A stretch of DNA of 64,000 nt from an uncultured Desulfobacter sp. (GCF_963664415.1 NZ_OY761445.1:3002501-3066500); one strand, 5' to 3'; positions 27,325-36,501 are shown, numbered from the stretch's first letter. Made by a program: numbers and translations. The notes: generated by a model not told the origin, from the sequence alone.

Positions 27325-29115
27325 TTATGCCCACTGCCATTTCCGGTCCGGCTTGCTGAACGACCGGTTTACATAGGGCAATGAAAAATCAGTGTGATAA
27401 AATCTGCGGTAAAACTGTTTAGCCTCTTGCATAACATTAAAATTGAATATTTCCGGGTGCAGGACATTGGCCATGAACATCAATCCCAGAATCCAGCGGG
27501 GACTACCGAAATCCCACCCCGGGGAAGGGGGCGTATAAATCTGTCCGTTTTTCACCGCATTGACCTGAACGTCCAATTGCAGACACTCTTCACAAAAATC
27601 CGTCACAGAGTTTGAAATAAACGCTGAAATAAAAATGACATCAGGATTGAGCGCGACCAATCTCTCCTTTGTAAAATTCCTGCCGGGCCGCCCGACCGAA
27701 TCCATGGATCTGTTCACACTGATCCCCCCGGCCGTTTCCACCAACTGGTTTTCCAATCTTTCGTAATTAATGTAAAAAAGCGGCTTTGCCATGGTGTAAT
27801 ATACCCGCGGCAAATGGGTGGCCATTGAGACGCCTGCGTTGATATATGCCAGTTTTTCTTCCAAAAAGTCGGCCAGATCTTCTGCAGATTCAGATGCATC
27901 GGCAATTTTACCGAAATGCCGGACCGTTTCAATATAAGCCCGGGGGGTTTGAATACCATGATGCAGTTTTTTTAACCCCCCCTTTTCAAGAAGCGACTCC
28001 CAGGCCTTTGCCAATTTTCTTTTGTCACGCACGCCCATGGCAATCAACATGGCTTCCACAATTTCCAGGGCGCGGGTAAACGGATACCCGCCTTCAAAGT
28101 CACCTTCCTGAAAGGCGAATTCCGACGAGGTACCAATCATATTCAGATCACACCGGCATTGGGGGCATTGTCCATTGTTGTCGGATGCCGGGGGATCCCC
28201 ATAGGGTTTTGCGCCCATGGGACCGTAAAAATTTCGCCTGTAAACCGTCAGGTTGCATTCGGGGCAGGTGGTATGAAGCAGTTCAGTGCCCGGGGTATTG
28301 AACAGGTAGACAAAGGGCAGTATTTTGCGAAGTGTTGTACAAAACTCTTCGGCCTCACATACCGTGGGTTCCTGGGAGATGTCCGCATTTTCAAAGGGAA
28401 TAAACCGCATCACCTGAAACGGGATCGCCGGGGATATCTGGGCGATAAACATAGCCAGTTCGGTGAGCTCATCGGCATTGTCTTTCATCAGGATGGCCGA
28501 GATCTCAACATGGACGCCTGAAGAGACAAGGGCCTTGATGTTCCTTAAAACCGGCGCAATCCCGGAGGAAGCCCCACACCGATAATAGGCATTGTCAAAA
28601 AAACCTTTCATGCCGACATTGATGAAATTCAGATAGGGTGTGATCTGAGTCAGGGCTTTTTCAGTAAAATAGGTATTTGAAGAACACCCTACCTGGAGCC
28701 CTTTGGAACGCGCCAGTTTTGCCACACGCAGGAATGTCGGAAAAGAGGCTAACGGATCATTCATTAAAAACGCAATGCCCATGCAACCTTCCTGGATCGT
28801 TTTTTCAACGATCTGTTCCGGTGTCAGGGTTTGAAACACCCGGCTGTCCCGGGGCATTTCCCTGACAATGGTGGTGGAAATACAGCCCGGGCAATTAAAA
28901 TTGCAGCCGGTGGTGCTGATTTGCAGGAACTTCCCCCCGGGGAAATAGTGCAGAATGGGCATGGTTTCAATGGAGATGGGGCAGGCAACCAGGTATTGGT
29001 CGGCGAACCGTTCTTCAATGCGCCCGTGTTTTTGTTCGTACATGCCGCACACGCCGGTTTTTCCTTCGGCGATAACGCAGCCCTGTTCACAGATATGACA
29101 CTTTAAATTTGCCAT
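27325..29115 (-). CDS. radical SAM protein fused to a periplasmic-binding-protein-like domain
   Basis: A 596-residue protein with no signal peptide, so probably cytoplasmic. The N-terminus has a four-Cys cluster (CHICEQGC and GVCG) like PflA-related and AmmeMemoRadiSam proteins. The radical SAM CX3CX2C motif is CNFNCPGC at about 70-77, with a TIM-barrel core to about 280. A Cys-rich insert follows (CPECNL and CPQCRC). From about 410 to the end the sequence resembles the class III substrate-binding fold of Fe3+/B12 ABC importers (VETAGGISVNRSMDSVGRPG, ALNPDVIFISAF, KNGQIYTPPSPG). This is the same fold as the SBP at 31277-32335. The fusion suggests that the enzyme binds the imported chelate and acts on it. 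The reaction is unknown. Confidence 0.85.
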   Translation of the reverse strand: MANLKCHICEQGCVIAEGKTGVCGMYEQKHGRIEERFADQYLVACPISIETMPILHYFPGGKFLQISTTGCNFNCPGCISTTIVREMPRDSRVFQTLTPEQIVEKTIQEGCMGIAFLMNDPLASFPTFLRVAKLARSKGLQVGCSSNTYFTEKALTQITPYLNFINVGMKGFFDNAYYRCGASSGIAPVLRNIKALVSSGVHVEISAILMKDNADELTELAMFIAQISPAIPFQVMRFIPFENADISQEPTVCEAEEFCTTLRKILPFVYLFNTPGTELLHTTCPECNLTVYRRNFYGPMGAKPYGDPPASDNNGQCPQCRCDLNMIGTSSEFAFQEGDFEGGYPFTRALEIVEAMLIAMGVRDKRKLAKAWESLLEKGGLKKLHHGIQTPRAYIETVRHFGKIADASESAEDLADFLEEKLAYINAGVSMATHLPRVYYTMAKPLFYINYERLENQLVETAGGISVNRSMDSVGRPGRNFTKERLVALNPDVIFISAFISNSVTDFCEECLQLDVQVNAVKNGQIYTPPSPGWDFGSPRWILGLMFMANVLHPEIFNFNVMQEAKQFYRRFYHTDFSLPYVNRSFSKPDRKWQWA

Positions 29116-29126
29116 GATAATTTTCC

Positions 29127-31244
29127 TTAAAAAGAGAAAGAGACTTCCATACCAAGGGTCCGTCCGCGGTCCGGGTAGAATCCTGTCACATAGCGTGTAG
29201 AATAATTTTCATCCCCCAGGTTCCGTCCGAAAACCGCCACGGTCATGAGCATATTGCGCAAGATAAAATCCCGGGAAATGTTTGCATCCACCCGGGTATA
29301 TCCACCCAGCCCGCCGGATGAAGCGGTTCCCATGGCACTGCGGGTATTGGTCCATTCATCCACGTGTTTGACGGACAGGTTAAACCGGTAGACGTTCCAG
29401 TGATGGGTCAGGGTCAGTCCGAAAATGTCCTCAGGGATGGAAAGATCAATGGCATCGGTGGTGACGCCATCGCTGGTACTTTCACTTTTGAGTATGCGGG
29501 TCCAGCTGGCCTTGTAAAAGGTGTTTTGTAAAATATGGCCCTGAACCGCCAGTTCTATCCCCTGCCGCAGCTCGTCCGACTCTGTGTAATAGTAATAGGT
29601 GCCGCTATCCAATTCATAGGTATCGGATGTGGCGCTTTTTTCATTTTCCGTATCAATGTTAAACCAAGTCAATGTCGGATTGAAAAAGGACGCGATCTTT
29701 ACGCCCAGGCCGATTTCAATACGTTCCTGTTTTTCTGCATGGGGTGTTGCATCGTCTTCCAGCCGCATGTCAAAATCACCGGAAGTCCCCTGATCCCCGT
29801 AAAAATACCGACCGTCCAGGGTTACCCGGTCCGTCACCGTCCAATGGGCCCCCAGGGCAAGCACTTTTGCCGGGGCCATATCCACATCATTGTTGGCATC
29901 ATCATTGGCCTGGTTTTCACTCCTGGCGGAAGTGGAATTATCAATGTGTTTTTCATCCCAGCGTCCGCCAGCGTCCAGGATCAGCTTTCCATTGAAAAGA
30001 GACTGCTCCACCGAGGCTGAAAAACCGGTGACCGTTGTGTCATACCGGTTGTAGCCGGTTTTGCAATTGGGGCCGTATCCGGTGCTGTTGGAGCTCTGGA
30101 ACCCCAACTGAACCAGGGTATCACCGAACTGAGCATTATGACGCAACCCGAATCCGGATGTATCTTCCTGGTACACGTCCTTATCCGTAACACTTGTATC
30201 CGTGAAGGTGCCGTTATGCTCATTTTGTTCATAATCGGTTTTAAATACATTGAAAAGCGTGACCTGATTCTTTGTCCATTGCAGGCTCCCGTCCGCCGAA
30301 AGGACCCTGACTTTCAAGGGGTCGTAATACCATTGGGCATCATCCAGGCTCCCATCTTCATAAACCCCGCGCTGCATTTCAAACCGTCCGGTGTCCTGGC
30401 ACACCATCATGTTAAGGCTGAATTTTCCTGTGGTGAACCCGCCATTGGCCATCCCCCCATAGGACTCCTGTCCGTCGAACCAGGTCTCCTGGCTTGACCG
30501 GTCTATTTTAGACCCCAGGACACCGACATATGCCTCGGTGCCGGCTTCGTTTTTCATGCGGGTGCCGACATACAGATCGGCTGAATAACCGACCGGGTGA
30601 CCGCCAACAGCCTTTTCTACGGATGTGCGCAATGTGCCTTCGGTTTTCTCCGGCTGCCGGGTTCGGATAATGATAAACCCGGTGTTGACACCCGATCCTG
30701 AGCTGGATGAGCCGATGGGAATCATGGGCCCCAGGGTGAGGGATGTGGCGCCCCTGACGATTTTCAGCTCTTCAATGGACGCCACCGGGAATTTATAGAA
30801 AATCCGGTTAACGGATTTTGGCAAAACAGCCCCGTCAACGATGTAGGTAAAACTTCCGCCGCCTCTCATTTTAATGGAATACGGGCTTTTCCGGCCCTGA
30901 TATGTGATATTAACCCCGACCGCTTTGTCGATCAGGTCGTTCAGGTCCTTGGGTTTAAAATTTTTAATGTCCTCCCGGGTGAACACCTCTGTGGCAAACT
31001 CGGTACTGGCTTCGGTCCGGTAGGGATTGGTCAAACTGTCGGGTTGAAGATCCGGCCGGGTTGACCTTTTTGACCCTGTCACGGTGAGCGGTTCTAATTC
31101 CTGAATGTCTGTTTGGGTATCTTCGTCTCCGGTTTCATCCCCCATTGCATAGGGTGTATTTAAAATCAGGGCGATCATCAAACACCCCACAAGAAAAAAA
31201 TTTTTTTTTAATTTTATTTCGCTACAACTCATCAATCTTCTCAT
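29127..31244 (-). CDS. TonB-dependent outer-membrane receptor
   Basis: A 705-residue receptor. A signal peptide (FFLVGCLMIALILNTPYAMG) is followed by a TonB box EPLTVTG near residues 52-58. The plug domain is at about 70-190 (FTREDIKNFKPKDLNDLIDK, SIEELKIVRGATSL). A beta-barrel ends in the typical aromatic terminus GMEVSFSF. GAAGG precedes the start. It lies 11 bases from the radical SAM gene and 32 bases from the binding-protein gene, so all are probably one transcript. The plug and barrel do not by themselves distinguish siderophore, heme or corrinoid. Confidence 0.93.
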   Translation of the reverse strand: MRRLMSCSEIKLKKNFFLVGCLMIALILNTPYAMGDETGDEDTQTDIQELEPLTVTGSKRSTRPDLQPDSLTNPYRTEASTEFATEVFTREDIKNFKPKDLNDLIDKAVGVNITYQGRKSPYSIKMRGGGSFTYIVDGAVLPKSVNRIFYKFPVASIEELKIVRGATSLTLGPMIPIGSSSSGSGVNTGFIIIRTRQPEKTEGTLRTSVEKAVGGHPVGYSADLYVGTRMKNEAGTEAYVGVLGSKIDRSSQETWFDGQESYGGMANGGFTTGKFSLNMMVCQDTGRFEMQRGVYEDGSLDDAQWYYDPLKVRVLSADGSLQWTKNQVTLFNVFKTDYEQNEHNGTFTDTSVTDKDVYQEDTSGFGLRHNAQFGDTLVQLGFQSSNSTGYGPNCKTGYNRYDTTVTGFSASVEQSLFNGKLILDAGGRWDEKHIDNSTSARSENQANDDANNDVDMAPAKVLALGAHWTVTDRVTLDGRYFYGDQGTSGDFDMRLEDDATPHAEKQERIEIGLGVKIASFFNPTLTWFNIDTENEKSATSDTYELDSGTYYYYTESDELRQGIELAVQGHILQNTFYKASWTRILKSESTSDGVTTDAIDLSIPEDIFGLTLTHHWNVYRFNLSVKHVDEWTNTRSAMGTASSGGLGGYTRVDANISRDFILRNMLMTVAVFGRNLGDENYSTRYVTGFYPDRGRTLGMEVSFSF

Positions 31245-31276
31245 CTTTTTTCCTTCATTTTCTTTTCACAACGGTG

Positions 31277-32335
31277 TTATCTTATCAGCGAGAGTAATTC
31301 AGCTTCGGTTAGCTCATAGTGGTAAAACAGGGAGAAAAAAGTCTTCACCCTTGTTTTGACCCAGTTCTCTGGGAAACTTTCCGGATAAAGCACATGGGCT
31401 GTCCAGGGAATACCCACAATGCGATTGACCCCGGGCGGACGGTCGAACCAGTTGAAGGGCATCCTTGGGGCGCAATGGATTTGCTGTTTTTGGACGGCAG
31501 GCACCTTTTTCCATGTTTCGTCCGCATAGGCGTGCCGGACAAATTCGGGGCTTGTGGTAATGATGATATCAGGATGCCACATCAGTACCGATTCCATGGT
31601 CACCTGGGTCATGCCGCGGCCGGATGCGATTTTACACTGGGCAACGTTGATGCCGCCGCACACCTCAATCAACTGTGAATGACAGGAACCGGGCGGATCT
31701 GTGGCCAGCCCGTTTTCTTTTTCAGCATAATAGACCCGTCTTTTATTCTTTTCGGCAATGCCGGACACCTTTTGCTGCACCTCCTGCAACACATTTTGGT
31801 AGTAGTCGACCAGCGCCCTGCCCCGCTCCGGCACACCAAGAATCTCTCCCATAAACGCCAGGGTCTGGGCATAACCAACCGCGTCTCTCGTATTGTCCAC
31901 ACAGACGACCGGGATGCTGCCGAACTTTTCTTGAACCAGGTCGACCCTTGAAGAATCGGCGCCGGCCGCGTATGACGTAAACACCAGGTCGGGGTGTGCT
32001 GCAATATAAGCTTCATAGTTGCTAACCTGGCGTCCCCAGCCCAGCACGGGGATATGCCGAAATTTTTCAGGGATATACTTCCGGGCCTGCCCGGCTGGGG
32101 AAAAAAACCATCCGCCCAACTTTTCCGGCGCAATCATGTAGACAAATGTCGACGGCGGCGGAGAGGTGGCCAGTACTTTGGTTATGTTTGCCGGTATCTT
32201 TACTTTCCGGCCGGCCATATCCGTTATCTCCCGGCATGATCCGGCAACCGGGCCGGCACCTTTGACCCCTGCCGGGAAAAGGCCTGCCAGCATCAGTATG
32301 CTGAGAAAAACGGTTAATTTTCGAATCACTATCAT
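31277..32335 (-). CDS. ABC transporter substrate-binding protein, Fe/B12 family
   Basis: A 352-residue periplasmic protein. A signal peptide (LTVFLSILMLAGLFPAGVKG) is followed by the Peripla_BP_2 fold: REITDMAGRKVKIPANITKV, YIAAHPDLVFTSY, VESVLMWHPDIIITTSPEFV and KKVPAVQKQQIHCAPRMPFN. The family carries ferric siderophores, heme or cobalamin (FepB/BtuF type) to FecCD-type permeases. The permease and ATPase genes stand directly upstream in the run. No lipobox is seen, so the protein is probably soluble in the periplasm. Confidence 0.92.
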   Translation of the reverse strand: MIVIRKLTVFLSILMLAGLFPAGVKGAGPVAGSCREITDMAGRKVKIPANITKVLATSPPPSTFVYMIAPEKLGGWFFSPAGQARKYIPEKFRHIPVLGWGRQVSNYEAYIAAHPDLVFTSYAAGADSSRVDLVQEKFGSIPVVCVDNTRDAVGYAQTLAFMGEILGVPERGRALVDYYQNVLQEVQQKVSGIAEKNKRRVYYAEKENGLATDPPGSCHSQLIEVCGGINVAQCKIASGRGMTQVTMESVLMWHPDIIITTSPEFVRHAYADETWKKVPAVQKQQIHCAPRMPFNWFDRPPGVNRIVGIPWTAHVLYPESFPENWVKTRVKTFFSLFYHYELTEAELLSLIR

Positions 32336-32357
32336 CTTCCTTTCACCTTTAAATTTT

Positions 32358-33158
32358 TTATCCCATCATACCGCGGCCGTTAACCGGAACCCGTGACAGT
32401 GGAATCACAAACGGCGACTCCCCGATGCGTTTCACCGTGGCTTTTATGCCGTAAACCGCTTCAAGATTTTCCGGGGTCAGCACGTCATCCGGCATGCCGT
32501 TGGCCAGAATTTTTCCTTTTTTCATCATCAGCATCCGGTCTGAATACCGGGCAGCCATGTTTAGATCGTGGATGGCAATAATGGCTGTAAGCCGTTGCCT
32601 GCGGACCAGGGTTCGCAGAATCTCCATCACATCAATCTGGTGCCAGATATCCAGGTTGCTGGTGGGTTCATCCAGAAGCAGCACACCGGTGTCCTGGGCC
32701 AGAGCCCGTGCAATCAGGACCTTTTGCTGCTGGCCGCCGGACAGTTCACTGAAAAACACCACGGCCAACTCCTCAATGCCCAGCAACCGGAGGACTTCCC
32801 AAACTTTGCCTTCATCCTGTTCGTTGGCCTTCCATCCCAGGTGGGGCCTGCGTCCCATGAGCACCACGTCAAAGACTGTATGGGCAAAGACCCGCAATGA
32901 ATTCTGGGGCACATAGGCGATCCTGCGCGCGGCGTTCTTCCGGTTCATTTTCAAAAGATCCTGGCGATCCACCAGCACGTCACCTGAACGGGGTTCAAAA
33001 ATTCGGTCAATGCATTTAATCAGGGTGGATTTGCCGGAACCGTTGGGGCCGACAATACTGACGATCTGACCGTCCCCGATGGTCATTGAAAAGTCGAGCA
33101 GGACATCTTCACCGGTATAGCCAAAGGTCAGATTTTTAACCGTCAGTTTATTAATCAT
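32358..33158 (-). CDS. ABC transporter ATPase, FecE/BtuD type
   Basis: A 266-residue ATPase with Walker A GPNGSGKST (about 36-44), Q-loop YVPQNS, signature LSGGQQQK (about 139) and Walker B VLLLDEPTS. The extended C-terminus (ENLEAVYGIKATV) is typical of iron-chelate and B12 importers. The start overlaps the permease stop by four bases. It powers import through the FecCD-type permease. Confidence 0.95.
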   Translation of the reverse strand: MINKLTVKNLTFGYTGEDVLLDFSMTIGDGQIVSIVGPNGSGKSTLIKCIDRIFEPRSGDVLVDRQDLLKMNRKNAARRIAYVPQNSLRVFAHTVFDVVLMGRRPHLGWKANEQDEGKVWEVLRLLGIEELAVVFFSELSGGQQQKVLIARALAQDTGVLLLDEPTSNLDIWHQIDVMEILRTLVRRQRLTAIIAIHDLNMAARYSDRMLMMKKGKILANGMPDDVLTPENLEAVYGIKATVKRIGESPFVIPLSRVPVNGRGMMG

Positions 33159-34282
33159 GACCAGAACTCCCGGCGTTTACCCCTGATGATCAGATAGAGG
33201 AACAAGGGGATCCCCAGCATGGACATGATGATGCCCACCGGAATAACAACGCCGCCCAGGATATTCATGGACACGGCATTGGCAATCAAAAGCAATGCGC
33301 CGCCGATACCGCCGGATGCCGGAATCAGGAATCTATGATCATTGCCGATGATGATCCGAGCGATATGAGGGGCCACAAGCCCCACAAATCCGATGACTCC
33401 GGTAAAGGCCACAATAGCGGCAACCAATAAGCTTGCCACCACCATGACAGACATACGGACCGCATTGGCATCAACGCCCATGCTCTTGGCGCAGTCATCG
33501 CCTGTGGTCATCAGGTTCAAATCCCAGGCGTTGCGATAAAGAAACGGAATGCAGATCAAACAGATGGCACCCAAAAACCCCAGGCTGTGCCAATTGAGAT
33601 CCGAGAGCGATCCCATGCCCCAGTAGGACATGATGGTCCGCTGTTCATCATCGGCAATGTAGGTAAACAACTGGTTAGCGGCCTGGAACAGATAGTTGAC
33701 CGCAATACCGGCAAGGATCAGTGTTTCGGATGTGGCTCCTCTCAGGGCCGAAAGCGCAATAATGAATCCCGAACAAAGGGCCGCGCAAACAAAGGCATTC
33801 CCCACCAGAAAATAGGGCCCGTCCAGAAAGGTGACACCAAAAACAGCGGCCAGAGAGACACCAAAGTGAGCGCCCGAGGAGATCCCCAGGGTAAAGGGAC
33901 TTGCCATGGGATTTTTTAACACTGCCTGCATCACGCACCCGCAGATGCCTAGCCCCACACCGCACATCACGGTGCCGGTGATCAACGGCATGCGGATGTG
34001 CCAGACCACATGGGTGATTATAGGTTCAATATCAAATCCGCCTGGAATCAGCCCCTCGACCAGGGTGAGATAAACCTGGCGAACAGTCATGGGCACCTGT
34101 CCCAAAGTAATGATGAAACTACCTGAAATAATCAGCAGCAGAAGCAAAACGCCCAGAAAAAAAAATTTACCCTGGACGGAACCGGCATGGGCCTGCTGGG
34201 TCTGCGTCATTTTTCCGGTACGGGTTCTGCCGGGGATCCGCCAGGAAGGCGCCGGGGTGGCCCTTAAAAGCGCCGGTATCAT
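33155..34282 (-). CDS. ABC transporter permease, FecCD/BtuC type
   Basis: A 375-residue inner-membrane permease with about ten helices. It has the FecCD signatures GLGICGCVMQAVLKNPMASP and FTGVIGFVGLVAPHIARIII, and the C-terminal helices GGIGGALLLIANAVSMNILG. The family works as a homodimer with one gene, which fits the single permease gene here. The start overlaps the slipin stop (ATGA). Another ATG 24 codons in is possible, since the first 30 residues are polar. Confidence 0.95.
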   Translation of the reverse strand: MIPALLRATPAPSWRIPGRTRTGKMTQTQQAHAGSVQGKFFFLGVLLLLLIISGSFIITLGQVPMTVRQVYLTLVEGLIPGGFDIEPIITHVVWHIRMPLITGTVMCGVGLGICGCVMQAVLKNPMASPFTLGISSGAHFGVSLAAVFGVTFLDGPYFLVGNAFVCAALCSGFIIALSALRGATSETLILAGIAVNYLFQAANQLFTYIADDEQRTIMSYWGMGSLSDLNWHSLGFLGAICLICIPFLYRNAWDLNLMTTGDDCAKSMGVDANAVRMSVMVVASLLVAAIVAFTGVIGFVGLVAPHIARIIIGNDHRFLIPASGGIGGALLLIANAVSMNILGGVVIPVGIIMSMLGIPLFLYLIIRGKRREFWS

Positions 34283-35037
34283 CTGTCAATGGCCTTTGCG
34301 CATCCGATCATGGTGCCGGTGGCATCTGTTGTGCCGGTGACCACGATCAGGTTACGTTCCTTGGCAATTTCAGACAGGGTCTGGAACTCCCGGAGTTTGA
34401 GTGCGGCCGGGGTGGCTTCATAAACTTTGGCCGCCTCGCTCATCTGCTGTGAGGCCTGGCACTCGCCGTCCGCCAGAATGACCCGGGCCCGTCTTTCCCG
34501 CTCGGCCTCGGCCTGACGGGCCATGGCCCGGAGCATGTTCTCGGGCAGGGCAATGTCGCGAATGGTGACAATGTCCACACAGATCCCCCAGGGCGCGGTC
34601 ACGGTTTCAAGCAGGGCTTGAATTTTCTGGTTCAGGACCTCCCGATCCGAAAGGATCGAATCCAGTTCGTTCTGCCCCAAAACATCCCGGAGCATGGTCT
34701 GTGCAATGAGCGCCGTGGCCCCTTCATAATCTTCAACTTCCACCACCGCCTGGGCCGGATCATTGACGTGGTAATAAATCACGGCATCCACATCCACGCT
34801 GATATTGTCCCGGGTGATAATAGTCTGTTTAGGCACGTCAAGCTGACGTGTTCTTAAGTCCACCCGGACGATTTGATCCACCACCGGAATGATCCAAAAA
34901 ATACCGGCCTCTTTTACACCCTTCAAGCGGCCAAATCGGAAGACCACTGACCGGGCGTATTGACGGTTGACCCTGATAGACGCCACGCTAAACACGGCGA
35001 TAAGAAAAACGAATCCAATTTTCCACAAAGCGACCAT
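34279..35037 (-). CDS. slipin/stomatin-like SPFH membrane protein
   Basis: A 252-residue protein with one N-terminal helix (IGFVFLIAVFSVASI) and a full SPFH (band 7) domain: SVVFRFGRLKGVKEAGIFWI, VDVDAVIYYHVNDP and QTMLRDVLGQNELDSILSDR. It is a bacterial slipin, a membrane scaffold usually paired with an NfeD protease, which is absent here. It is the first gene of the run, and its stop overlaps the permease start, so it is transcribed with the transporter. A slipin leading a chelate-import operon is unusual. It may organise or protect the importer in the membrane. Confidence 0.9.
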   Translation of the reverse strand: MVALWKIGFVFLIAVFSVASIRVNRQYARSVVFRFGRLKGVKEAGIFWIIPVVDQIVRVDLRTRQLDVPKQTIITRDNISVDVDAVIYYHVNDPAQAVVEVEDYEGATALIAQTMLRDVLGQNELDSILSDREVLNQKIQALLETVTAPWGICVDIVTIRDIALPENMLRAMARQAEAERERRARVILADGECQASQQMSEAAKVYEATPAALKLREFQTLSEIAKERNLIVVTGTTDATGTMIGCAKAIDR

Positions 35038-35635
35038 ATCAATATCTCTCTCCCACCCGACCTTTTGAGTCCGGTGTTAGGTATGAGCCAACCTGATTTG
35101 CCATGGTGTCCACGGAATCTGTTGCAGTCGGCCATAATTAAATTTTTAAACGTCATATGTAGTTTTAAAGCTTTAAGGTTGTTCAACTACAATATGACTC
35201 AGGGACCCGTCAACACTTTTTTTCCAGGACTTTTCCGATGTCCTGTCCTTAAAAAAATTTATTTTTTTAATTAAGCATAGAACCGTTAAAGGAAGGCAAT
35301 TTGCAAAAAATACGAATTTCCTCTTGCAACAAGTCAATTAGCCTTTATGATCTGGATATGGTTATTTCTGTGAGATACCGGGGTAATTGGATTGAATTTA
35401 ACTGCTAAAGATTTCTTGGTAGTTCGAATGAAAAGTTTCCGACAACCTGCTTGCTGCTGAGACCGGTCCCACACAAGACGAAACACTGAATCAACTTGAT
35501 TATAAATCTATTGTGCTAAATTGAATGTTACCGTTTTCTAACTATCCCATAGGCAGATCTATTATACTTACCCCGCAACAAAAAAATAAATAATATTACA
35601 ACTTATTAGGCTCCTAATATTAAAGGGATATTATA
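35038..35635. other. divergent control region between the importer run and the chelatase
   Basis: A 598-base AT-rich stretch without a credible gene. It must hold the promoters of both the minus-strand importer run and the plus-strand chelatase. A T/A-rich block lies at 35255-35275. I looked for cobalamin-riboswitch and Fur-box patterns and found no convincing full match. The length leaves room for a structured leader or a small RNA. Confidence 0.5.
35324..35351 (+). promoter_or_regulatory. possible sigma-70 promoter reading towards the chelatase
   Basis: TTGCAA at 35324-35329 and TATGAT at 35346-35351 are separated by 16 bases. The leader to the chelatase start would be about 280 bases. The call rests on hexamers only. 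Confidence 0.3.
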
Positions 35636-36487
35636 ATGCACCAGCATGGATACATCGGCCGCAAAATGCGGCTGCCGAAACTTAAGGATCACCCGGCAAT
35701 CATTATTGCAACTTTTGGCACTTCGACCACAGGCCAGGCTGCCATGGACGCCGTTGAGGCCCAGATTGCCGAAAGTTTTGCAGACCATCAGATATACTGG
35801 GCGTATACATCCGAAATCATCCGCAAAAGAAGAGGGCTGCCAAGTCTTCTGGAGACTCTGGCCAAAGTGGAGTCTGACGGGTATCGCAAAGCCGTTGTTC
35901 AGCCTTTACATATTTTTCCCGGCACAGAGTACCAGCAGGTCCAGGAGTCTTCCTTATATTTCCCCGGGTTACGGGTGATCGTGGGTGAAACCCTGTGCCA
36001 CCGGTGGAATTTTATTGAAGCGGTCCTTGAAGAGGTGTCAGGGGATTTTCTCTCCGGGAAAGATCAGATCAACCTGCTTGCCCTGCACGGCACCCCTTTG
36101 GCGGCAGATCCGGTGAACACGATCTATATGGGCATCAATCATCTTGTCTCGGGTATGTATGACAATGTTTATGCGGCAACGGTTGAAGGGGTTCCCAATA
36201 TCCAAAGCGTTGCCGGCCGGATAAAAAAAGACCATGCCCGGACACCGTTTGCCCGAATTCGTCTCATTCCCATGATGTTTCTGGCCGGCATGCATGTACA
36301 AGGAGATCTTATGGGCGACAAAGATAGCTGGCGAATCATTTTTGAAGAGATGGGAATGGAAGTGGACTGCCCCACCATCTCCTGCGGGGCACAGAAATAT
36401 TTCAAGGGTCTTGCATACAGAAAAGCATGCATCCAATTTTTCTGCCAAAGGCTTAAGCGGGCTCTTGATCTTATGGATCATTACTAA
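35636..36487 (+). CDS. CbiK-type sirohydrochlorin cobaltochelatase-like protein
   Basis: A 283-residue protein of the CbiK family (class II chelatase), which inserts Co2+ or Fe2+ into sirohydrochlorin or precorrin-2 derivatives. Visible marks are IIIATFGTSTTGQAAMDAVE near the start, the metal-site stretch QPLHIFPGTEYQQV (about 88-101), ALHGTPLAADPVNTIY (about 152), and AGMHVQGDLMGDKDSW near 220, which corresponds to the GDHAxNDMxG region. It has no signal peptide, unlike the periplasmic CbiK form of Desulfovibrio. It is divergent from the importer run. An ATG ten codons in (35666) is an alternative start. Assignment to cobalt, iron or another metal is not possible from sequence. Confidence 0.85.
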   Translation: MHQHGYIGRKMRLPKLKDHPAIIIATFGTSTTGQAAMDAVEAQIAESFADHQIYWAYTSEIIRKRRGLPSLLETLAKVESDGYRKAVVQPLHIFPGTEYQQVQESSLYFPGLRVIVGETLCHRWNFIEAVLEEVSGDFLSGKDQINLLALHGTPLAADPVNTIYMGINHLVSGMYDNVYAATVEGVPNIQSVAGRIKKDHARTPFARIRLIPMMFLAGMHVQGDLMGDKDSWRIIFEEMGMEVDCPTISCGAQKYFKGLAYRKACIQFFCQRLKRALDLMDHY

Positions 36488-36501
36488 AGAAGGAAGACCC
36501 T

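Noticed and set aside
35451..35470. GCTGAGACCGGTCC, similar to the B12-box of cobalamin riboswitches, near the chelatase
   Set aside because: The rest of the riboswitch core (the GGGAA and conserved junction segments expected within about 150 bases upstream) is absent, and the distance to the gene is not typical.
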